NCBI GenBank assembly: GCA_035351315.1
Contig: DAOPVX010000001.1
Coordinates: 57,783-121,782 of the forward strand
DNA: 64,000 bases
From: UBA1359 sp029570385
GTDB lineage: Bacteria; Patescibacteriota; Patescibacteriia; Patescibacteriales; Patescibacteriaceae
Direction: 5' to 3'
A model generated the notes under the pieces. The model was given only the letters and a program-made list of their open reading frames with translations. It was not told the origin of the DNA and searched no databases. A program made the translations under genes and the position numbers. Position 1 is the stretch's first letter, and the number at the start of each line of letters is the position of its first letter. Shown here one piece after another: positions 16,911 through 23,237 of this stretch.

Positions 16911-16973
16911 GGCCTGGTCTTATTTAATCAGTCTAATCGCTGAAAGAATAAGACCTGGGCCTTTCTTTTTTTT
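16911..16973 (+). terminator. Terminator of the PKD lipoprotein gene
   Basis: GGCC...GGTCTTATT (16911-16924) pairs with AATAAGACC...GGCC (16947-16961) with a small internal mismatch, followed by a T-rich tract to 16973. Confidence 0.85.
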
Positions 16974-16996
16974 GATGAATTTCTTACAATAAGATT

Positions 16997-17374
16997 ATGA
17001 AATACCAATTATTTATTGACACCGTTTCTCAACCTGGCGTCAGAGTGGCCATCAAGCAGGCGGATAAGTTAATCATTGAGCGTTATTGGTCGGGTGATCG
17101 CCAGCAGGCCGAGCAATTATTACCGGGTATCTCGGAGTTATTAACTGAACAACAGCTAGAGTGGTCGGATTTAAGCGCTATTCAAGTGGCTAATCAGGGC
17201 GGCAGTTTTACATCGCTCCGTATCGGTGTGGTGACGGCTAATGCTTTGGCCTATGCCCTGGGTTTACCAGTGACGGGGACTAGTGGCCAGCCGTTGCAGA
17301 GCGATGGTTATCAGATTGTGGAGCCGGAATATTCCGGCCAGCCGAATATCACCATCAAGAAGTTGCCGAAATAA
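16997..17374 (+). CDS. tsaB: TsaB-like tRNA t6A biosynthesis protein, short form
   Basis: 125 aa. LFIDTVSQPGVRVAI at the N-terminus matches the DTS start of the TsaB ASKHA fold, and VANQGGSFTSLRIGVVTANALAYALGLPV is the most conserved TsaB segment (GPGSFTGLRIG). Usual TsaB is about 220-230 aa, so only the first lobe is present; short forms are common in reduced genomes. TsaB pairs with TsaD and TsaE to make N6-threonylcarbamoyladenosine at position 37 of ANN-decoding tRNAs. Stands alone between two terminators. Confidence 0.8.
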   Translation: MKYQLFIDTVSQPGVRVAIKQADKLIIERYWSGDRQQAEQLLPGISELLTEQQLEWSDLSAIQVANQGGSFTSLRIGVVTANALAYALGLPVTGTSGQPLQSDGYQIVEPEYSGQPNITIKKLPK

Positions 17375-17427
17375 GTTATTTTTGGTCCATTCAGGGCTGA
17401 ACACAAATTTTCCACAGCTGATTTTAG

Positions 17428-17450
17428 AACACCCCAAGCGGGGTGTTTTT
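17428..17450 (+). terminator. Terminator of tsaB
   Basis: AACACCCC (17428-17435) / GGGGTGTT (17440-17447) with loop AAGC, running into TTTTT. Confidence 0.9.
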
Positions 17451-17502
17451 GGTTATAAATTTTTTATCTATAATTAGCCATTATTTTTAATTAATCAAAT
17501 AC

Positions 17503-17531
17503 TTGACGCCTTTTTTAAAAAAGCCTATAAT
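17503..17531 (+). promoter_or_regulatory. dcw operon promoter
   Basis: TTGACG (17503-17508), 17-bp spacer, perfect TATAAT (17526-17531). Transcription should start near 17538, exactly where the MraZ boxes begin. Confidence 0.85.
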
Positions 17532-17538
17532 GGTCAAT

Positions 17539-17568
17539 GTGGTGAAAAGTGGTGAAAAGTGGTGAATA
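17539..17568 (+). promoter_or_regulatory. MraZ operator: three tandem 10-bp boxes
   Basis: GTGGTGAAAA at 17539-17548 and 17549-17558, then GTGGTGAATA at 17559-17568. Three direct repeats at 10-bp spacing put every box on one face of the helix. MraZ is known to bind GTG-rich direct repeats upstream of its own gene and to repress the dcw operon. The boxes start at the predicted transcription start, fitting repression. Confidence 0.85.
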
Positions 17569-17596
17569 CTTAATACCGCTACCTAACTCCCAAACA

Positions 17597-18028
17597 ATGT
17601 TTATCGGCGAATTTCAACACAATTTAGACGAGAAAGGCCGCTTAGCGATTCCGGCTAAGTTCCGGGCCGATTTGAAAAAGGGGGCAGTTGTTACCAAAGG
17701 CTTGGACGACTGTCTGTTTTTGTATACTAAAGCCGCTTGGGAGGAATTAGTTTCTAGCAAATTGAGCCAATTGTCATTTAACAAGGCTAACCAGCGGGCC
17801 TTTGCCCGTTTTATGCTGTCTGGCGCCAGCGAAGTAGAGTGTGACGCGCAGGGACGGGTAGTGCTGCCCGAGTATCTGCGCCAATTTGCCAGTCTGCGCA
17901 AACAGACGGTAATAGCCGGTCTCTACGATCGTTTAGAAATTTGGGACAAAGACCGCTGGGAAGCTTACCGGTCTAATAATGACAAGACGAGCGGTTCAAT
18001 TGCCGAATCACTGGATGATTTGTCGTAA
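17597..18028 (+). CDS. mraZ: MraZ transcriptional regulator
   Basis: 143 aa from the ATG at 17597 (MFIGEFQHNLDEKGRLAIPAKFR); a GTG at 17549 in frame falls inside the operator and is rejected. Two AbrB/SpoVT-like MraZ domains are visible: residues about 5-50 (DEKGRLAIPAKFR) and about 75-120 (DAQGRVVLPEYLR). MraZ forms rings that bind the repeats at 17539-17568. Full length, first gene of the dcw operon, 3 nt before rsmH. Confidence 0.96.
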   Translation: MFIGEFQHNLDEKGRLAIPAKFRADLKKGAVVTKGLDDCLFLYTKAAWEELVSSKLSQLSFNKANQRAFARFMLSGASEVECDAQGRVVLPEYLRQFASLRKQTVIAGLYDRLEIWDKDRWEAYRSNNDKTSGSIAESLDDLS

Positions 18029-18031
18029 TCT

Positions 18032-18979
18032 ATGGATTACCAGCATCAGCCAGTTTTATTAGAAGAAGTTTTAGCAGTTTTACAACCACAACCAGGACAA
18101 CGTTTTATTGATGCCACTTTGGGTGGAGCCGGTTATACCGCGGCTTTAGCCAAAGCGGTTGGGCCGAAAGGCTTAGTGGTCGGATTTGATCTTGATCCGC
18201 TAGCTATCGCCGCCGCGCAAGAAAAATTGTCCCGAGAAAAATTGAGTAATGTTCTTTTGATTAATGATAATTTCGCCAATTTATCAGCAGCTTTAACCGA
18301 ACGACAGATTGCTGGGCCGTTTAATGGTTTGGTTTTAGATTTAGGTCTGTCATCAGCTCAATTAGCTGATCGTAGCCGAGGTTTCTCCTTTAACCAGGCG
18401 GGACCTTTGGATATGGCTTTTGGTCCAGATAGTCCGCTATCAACTGCGGAGATTGTTAATCATTGGACCGAAAGTAAATTGCGGCGAATTATCAGTGAAT
18501 ATGGCGAAGAGCCCTGGGCCGGGCCGCTAGCTAAGGCGATTGTTGGTCGCCGTAGCCGCCAGCCTTTTGTTAACAGTCAGGAATTAGTTGAAATAGTCCA
18601 GACAACCCTGCCATCAAAATATCTAGCTAAAAGTCGCCAGCACCCAGCCACTAAGTTGTTCCAGGCTCTGCGTATCGCCACTAATCAAGAATTGGATAAT
18701 TTATCAGCCATTCTTGATCAATCCCTTGGCTTGTTGTGCCTAAACGGCCGCATTGCCGCAGTTAGCTTCCATAGTTTGGAAGATCGTCTAGTTAAGCAGT
18801 TTTTTTTAAGAGAGAGTAGAGACTGCCTCTGTCCACCCGAATTTCCTATCTGCCAATGCGGCCACCACGCACGCTTAAAAATAATTTATCGCCATCCAGT
18901 AATGGCCAGTCCAGCCGAAATTGCGGCTAACCCGCGATCACGCAGCGCCAAGTTGCGCGCTGCTCAAAAAATTGTTTAA
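18032..18979 (+). CDS. rsmH: 16S rRNA (cytosine-1402-N4)-methyltransferase RsmH
   Basis: 315 aa, normal length. HQPVLLEEVLAVL is the family N-terminus, DATLGGAGYTAAL the SAM-binding motif I, and LDLGLSSAQLADRSRGFSFN the RsmH signature with AGPLDMAF. The C-terminus has SFHSLEDRLVKQFF and a Cys-rich loop (CLCPPEFPICQCG). Methylates N4 of C1402 in the ribosomal P-site. Follows mraZ, the near-universal order. Confidence 0.97.
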   Translation: MDYQHQPVLLEEVLAVLQPQPGQRFIDATLGGAGYTAALAKAVGPKGLVVGFDLDPLAIAAAQEKLSREKLSNVLLINDNFANLSAALTERQIAGPFNGLVLDLGLSSAQLADRSRGFSFNQAGPLDMAFGPDSPLSTAEIVNHWTESKLRRIISEYGEEPWAGPLAKAIVGRRSRQPFVNSQELVEIVQTTLPSKYLAKSRQHPATKLFQALRIATNQELDNLSAILDQSLGLLCLNGRIAAVSFHSLEDRLVKQFFLRESRDCLCPPEFPICQCGHHARLKIIYRHPVMASPAEIAANPRSRSAKLRAAQKIV

Positions 18980-18991
18980 TCAACCCCCCTT

Positions 18992-19339
18992 ATGACCGTC
19001 AATAATCAAGAATTAGTCTCTACTAATTGTTCTAAAACCAAGAAATCGACTAAACGTTGTTGGAGTTGGCAGCGGGTTAATCGTTGTTTATGGCTGGGAA
19101 CAGCAGTATTAGTTTTGTCTTATTTGGTGGTGGCCAATGATTTGGCGGCTAAATCATTTGCTCTTAGAGATTGCAAAAGCCAGTTAACTGAATTACGCCA
19201 GCAACAAGCTGACCTGCAAGGACAAGTGGCTCTGCTCAGTTCTTATGATTATTTGCGGAGCCGAGTACAGAGTCTGGGTATGGTGCCAGTCGATCACTTG
19301 CCTTACGCGGTAACCGATGATTTATTGGCTAAAAAATAG
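18992..19339 (+). CDS. ftsL: FtsL-like division protein
   Basis: 115 aa bitopic protein: basic cytoplasmic N-terminus (residues 1-30), one membrane segment (about 33-52, LWLGTAVLVLSYLVV) and a periplasmic coiled coil (about 58-95, QLTELRQQQADLQGQVALLSS). Position between rsmH and ftsI and this topology identify FtsL, although sequence conservation in the family is low. FtsL works with FtsB and FtsQ to switch on FtsWI septal synthesis. Confidence 0.8.
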   Translation: MTVNNQELVSTNCSKTKKSTKRCWSWQRVNRCLWLGTAVLVLSYLVVANDLAAKSFALRDCKSQLTELRQQQADLQGQVALLSSYDYLRSRVQSLGMVPVDHLPYAVTDDLLAKK

Positions 19340-19345
19340 GCAGTT

Positions 19346-21547
19346 ATGGCTCAATCAGGACGGCTGATTAGCCGGCGTAACCGTTCTGGCGTCGTTCAGT
19401 CTGGCAAGAGGCTTAATTCTAATTTTAATATTGTTTTTGCGGCTTTTGTTTTAGTCGGCCTAGTGATAATCGGTCGGCTTTTTTGGTTGCAGTTAATTAA
19501 ACATAATTATTATTTAACCAAGGCGCGCGATCAGCATGAATTTAATGTCCAGTTAGCGCCGACTCGCGGCCAGATTTTTGTCCACAATAATTCGGCGGTT
19601 GCCGGCAGCGAGCTTTATCCGATTGCTACTAATCGGCGATTTTTTACTCTTTATGCTGTGCCTAATGATTTGCAGACAGAGTCTTTAGCTAAATTACGCC
19701 AGCACCAAGCCGAGACCCAATCTAAAAACAACCAGATTTTGTCTATTATTTTAGAACCGTCAGAATTGGCCGAAATATTATTTGAGAGCTTTGATCAGCC
19801 GATGATTCTGGCGGAAATTGATAAAATTGAAAATGATCGCTTAAAGCAACAGTTGGATGACCAATTAAATCAATTACCAGCCGCTTCCAGTACCGATGAA
19901 TTAGCCGCTGCCAAAGAAGCAATCCTGAAGCGCCAAACCGAGTTACTGGCCGATCCGTTTTATCAGGAAATGTCTAAAATGCGGCGTGAAACAGCTATTA
20001 AAGAAAAATCAGAGGCTAAAGTCAAGGAGTACTTAAATATATTAAATAAGGGCGCTGATCCTTACGAAGTAGTAGCCAAAAAATTGGAGAGTGCACAAAT
20101 TTTAAAGATTTATTTTAAAGTCTTAAGTCGACAACAGGGCGAAGCCGCCGTTAAGCCGGACGATTTATCTATTAGCGGCGAGACAGTTGTTTGGCAGCCG
20201 GCCGGCCAAGCTAAACCGACGACTATAACGATCAATGGTTTGGGGCAGAGTGGCCGTAATTATCGTTATTATCCGGAAAAGAATATTGGCGCCAATATGC
20301 TTGGTTTTGTGTCGCTGGAGAATGATGATGACTTAATTGGCCGAGGGCAATATGGCTTAGAGGGAGCTTTTGACGATATTTTAATGGGTCGGGCTGGGTC
20401 AATGAAGGGTGAGCGTAGCGCTAATAAAGCTACTATTTTACAAGGTCGTGATTATCAACAGCAGACTAATGGCTCTGATTTAATTTTGACGATTGATCGA
20501 TCTATTCAAAATATTGCTTGTAGCAAATTACTGGCGACTGTGGCTAAACACCAGGCTGATTCCGGCAGTGTTATTATTATTAATCCCAAGACTGGAGCTA
20601 TCTTGGCGATGTGTTCAGCGCCCGATTTTGATCCGAATAATTTTCAATCGGTCAAAGATTTGCGGCAATTCAATAACCAGCCAACTTTTGAAGCCTATGA
20701 ACCAGGGTCGATCTTTAAGGCGATTACTATGGCTATTGGCATAGATCAGGGTAAGGTGACACCGCAAACTACCTATAATGATGCCGGTTCAGTTATGGTC
20801 GGCAAGAATAAGATTAATAATTCTGATTTTAAAGGACGGGGAGTCGTTAATATGGTTAGGGTTTTACAAGATTCTTTAAATACTGGCATGGTTTTTGTGC
20901 TTAATCGTCTTGGAATTGACACTTTCCGCGATAGCTTAAAAAAATTTGGTTTTGGCCAACCGACTGGTATTGAGTTAGATTCAGAATCATCCGGTAATTT
21001 AAATAATTTATATCGTAAATTCGGTCAAGAAATTAATGCGGCTACTGCTTCTTTTGGTCAAGGTATTAATGTGACTACTCTGCAAATGGCCATGGCTTTC
21101 GGCGTTCTAGCCAATGAAGGCAAATTAATGAAGCCGTATTTGGTGGAGGAAATTGTAGCGCCAGATGGCAGCCGAATCAAAGCCGAGCCTCAAGTGGTGG
21201 AACAGGTAATCAGCCCGCAGGCAGCGCGGACCGTTAGCGGTATGTTAGTTAATGTAGTGGAAGATGGTCATGGTAAAAAAGCCGGCGTTGACGGTTATTA
21301 TGTAGCGGGTAAGACCGGCACCGCTCAAGTGCCCAGCAAAGATGGTCGCGGCTATTTAGCTAATATTAATATCGGTTCATTTGCCGGCTATGCTCCAGTG
21401 GAAGACCCGATTTTTGTGATGGTGGTTCGGATTGATCATCCACGCGGCGTTGTCTGGGCCGAGAGTTCAGCGGCGCCGTTATTTGGCGAAATTGCCAATT
21501 TTATTCTAAAATATAAACAGGTGCCGGCGCAGCGTCCGGCTAAATAA
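19346..21547 (+). CDS. ftsI: Septal peptidoglycan transpeptidase (PBP3/FtsI class B PBP)
   Basis: 733 aa, longer than the usual 580-650. One membrane anchor (about residues 28-50), then the dimerisation domain and a transpeptidase domain from about 380. The catalytic SxxK is SIFK in FEAYEPGSIFKAITMA, SxN is SLN (VLQDSLNTGMVF) and KTG is in VAGKTGTAQVP. The extra length is a charged helical insertion at about residues 95-260 (e.g. KMRRETAIKEKSEAKVKEYL). It crosslinks septal peptidoglycan outside the membrane. No PASTA domains are visible. Confidence 0.93.
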   Translation: MAQSGRLISRRNRSGVVQSGKRLNSNFNIVFAAFVLVGLVIIGRLFWLQLIKHNYYLTKARDQHEFNVQLAPTRGQIFVHNNSAVAGSELYPIATNRRFFTLYAVPNDLQTESLAKLRQHQAETQSKNNQILSIILEPSELAEILFESFDQPMILAEIDKIENDRLKQQLDDQLNQLPAASSTDELAAAKEAILKRQTELLADPFYQEMSKMRRETAIKEKSEAKVKEYLNILNKGADPYEVVAKKLESAQILKIYFKVLSRQQGEAAVKPDDLSISGETVVWQPAGQAKPTTITINGLGQSGRNYRYYPEKNIGANMLGFVSLENDDDLIGRGQYGLEGAFDDILMGRAGSMKGERSANKATILQGRDYQQQTNGSDLILTIDRSIQNIACSKLLATVAKHQADSGSVIIINPKTGAILAMCSAPDFDPNNFQSVKDLRQFNNQPTFEAYEPGSIFKAITMAIGIDQGKVTPQTTYNDAGSVMVGKNKINNSDFKGRGVVNMVRVLQDSLNTGMVFVLNRLGIDTFRDSLKKFGFGQPTGIELDSESSGNLNNLYRKFGQEINAATASFGQGINVTTLQMAMAFGVLANEGKLMKPYLVEEIVAPDGSRIKAEPQVVEQVISPQAARTVSGMLVNVVEDGHGKKAGVDGYYVAGKTGTAQVPSKDGRGYLANINIGSFAGYAPVEDPIFVMVVRIDHPRGVVWAESSAAPLFGEIANFILKYKQVPAQRPAK

Positions 21548-21555
21548 TTGTTTTT

Positions 21556-22860
21556 ATGCTTAGTCAGTTGCTTCGCTATTTGCTAAAAAGATTAGCTCGA
21601 GCGGTGATTGATAAATATCAGCCACAGATTATTGGTATTACCGGCAGCGTCGGCAAAACTACGACTAAGGAAGCGGTATTGCTGGTGCTAGCTAAAAAAT
21701 ATCGCGTTCGTGGCAATATTAAAAATTATAATAATGAGATTGGCCTGCCATTAACCATTTTAGGGTTAGAATCGCCAGGTCGCTCAATCGGTGGCTGGTT
21801 GAAAGTTTTGTTTTTAGCTTGGCGATTGATTCAAAAAACCGATCCTAACTATCCGGAATTTTTAGTTTTAGAAATGGGAATTGATCATCCGGGCGATATG
21901 GATTATTTATTATCCATCGTTCAGCCCAATATTGGTATTATTACCGTTATTGGCCAAGCTCATTTGGAGTTTTTCGGTAATCAAGATAAAATTGCTCAGG
22001 AGAAAGGGAAGCTCATTGTTAGCCTGCCGTCAGCCGGTTGGGCGGTGCTTAATGCGGACGATCAGCGGGTTCGTTTAATGACTAGTTGTAATAATCGGGT
22101 CCAGATAATAACCTATGGCTTTGGATCACAAGCTGATGTCAGAGCAACGGACCTGCAATTTAATTATGGTCAAGCCGGCGACAAGACAATTCAATCATCA
22201 GCTGGCTTGCGTTTTAAATTGAATTATCAAGCCGCCGCTGTAGCGGTAGTTCTGCCGGGAATAATTAGTGAGGCGGTGGTTTATTCGGTTTTGGCGGCGA
22301 TTGCCGTCGGCATTAGTCAAGAAATTGATTTATTAACCGCTATTCAAGCTCTCGGCGATTTTCATTCGCCTAAAGGCCGGCTCAACATTTTAGCCGGTTA
22401 TCAAGACATGATTTTATTAGATGATTCATATAATGCTTCGCCGACAGCCGTAGCGGCAGCCTTAGATATTCTTGGTCGCTGGCCAGCGTTGTCAGCCCAG
22501 CAGCGGGTAGCTGTTTTGGGTGATATGCTAGAATTAGGGGTTGACGGCCCAGCTGAGCATCGTCGCATCGGGCAGATTATCGCTCAATTACCGATTGGCC
22601 GTTTGGTTTTGGTTGGCCCACTGGCTGAGATGATTGGTCAGGAAGCCAGACAGCGTGGCTGGACTGGTCAGATTGATTATTTTACTGATTCAATAGCCGC
22701 CGCTGATAAAATCAGAGAGATTGTCCCAGCCGGAGCGATTGTTTTATTAAAAGGTTCGCAGGGGTCTCGCATCGAACGAATAACTAAAGCATTATTATTG
22801 GATCCAGCTGCAGCCGCTAATCAGCTGGTCCGCCAAGATAGCCGCTGGTTAGATAGCTAA
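21556..22860 (+). CDS. murF: MurF, UDP-MurNAc-tripeptide--D-Ala-D-Ala ligase
   Basis: 434 aa Mur ligase. P-loop GITGSVGKTTTKEAV (about residues 27-41), NIKNYNNEIGLPLT substrate motif, LEMGIDHPGDMDYL and the lysine-bearing central domain, then the C-terminal LLDDSYNASPTAVAAALDIL and VAVLGDMLELG, which mark MurF rather than MurE. Adds D-Ala-D-Ala to the cytoplasmic peptidoglycan precursor. 8 nt after ftsI. Confidence 0.93.
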   Translation: MLSQLLRYLLKRLARAVIDKYQPQIIGITGSVGKTTTKEAVLLVLAKKYRVRGNIKNYNNEIGLPLTILGLESPGRSIGGWLKVLFLAWRLIQKTDPNYPEFLVLEMGIDHPGDMDYLLSIVQPNIGIITVIGQAHLEFFGNQDKIAQEKGKLIVSLPSAGWAVLNADDQRVRLMTSCNNRVQIITYGFGSQADVRATDLQFNYGQAGDKTIQSSAGLRFKLNYQAAAVAVVLPGIISEAVVYSVLAAIAVGISQEIDLLTAIQALGDFHSPKGRLNILAGYQDMILLDDSYNASPTAVAAALDILGRWPALSAQQRVAVLGDMLELGVDGPAEHRRIGQIIAQLPIGRLVLVGPLAEMIGQEARQRGWTGQIDYFTDSIAAADKIREIVPAGAIVLLKGSQGSRIERITKALLLDPAAAANQLVRQDSRWLDS

Positions 22861-22874
22861 GACAGGTTTATTTT

Positions 22875-22882
22875 GCTATACT
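22875..22882 (+). promoter_or_regulatory. Extended -10 promoter, probably leaderless transcript
   Basis: TG-C-TATACT: an extended -10 (TGn) with TATACT at 22877-22882. Only 7 nt separate it from the ATG at 22890, so the transcript should begin at or next to the start codon. No convincing -35. Confidence 0.5.
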
Positions 22883-22889
22883 ATTTAAT

Positions 22890-23237
22890 ATGTATATTGT
22901 TTGGCGGATTTTTAAAGAAATATTTTGGTTTCCTTGGTGGTGGTATTCTCAAGGATGGTTTATTTGGATTGGCTATTGGTGGGCGTGGTTAAATAAGATT
23001 AGCCGCGGTTTGGCTTTGGCGGTTTGGTTGAAAAATATTTTTGTGCCAATGTATGGCCAGCGCGATATTGTCAGCTTTTTAATCAGTTTCATGATGAGGA
23101 TCATCCAGATTATCTTCCGTTTAGCCATCTGGCTGGTCTGTTGGGTGATCGCTTTGTTGGCCATTATGGCTTGGCCGGCGGCTCCAGTAGCGGTCTTCTA
23201 TTATTTGTATATATTATATTATGGTCAAGAACCGTAA
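22890..23237 (+). CDS. Small Trp-rich membrane protein, unknown
   Basis: 115 aa, very hydrophobic. Two or three membrane segments: about residues 20-40 (WYSQGWFIWIGYWWAWL) and a long one at about 63-105 (FLISFMMRIIQIIFRLAIWLVCWVIALLAIMAWPAAPVAVFYYL). It overlaps the next gene, a membrane-anchored Clp-like ATPase, by 17 nt, so the two products are probably made together and may interact in the membrane. No homologue recognised. Another reading frame (23024-23422) is a shadow. Confidence 0.65.
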   Translation: MYIVWRIFKEIFWFPWWWYSQGWFIWIGYWWAWLNKISRGLALAVWLKNIFVPMYGQRDIVSFLISFMMRIIQIIFRLAIWLVCWVIALLAIMAWPAAPVAVFYYLYILYYGQEP

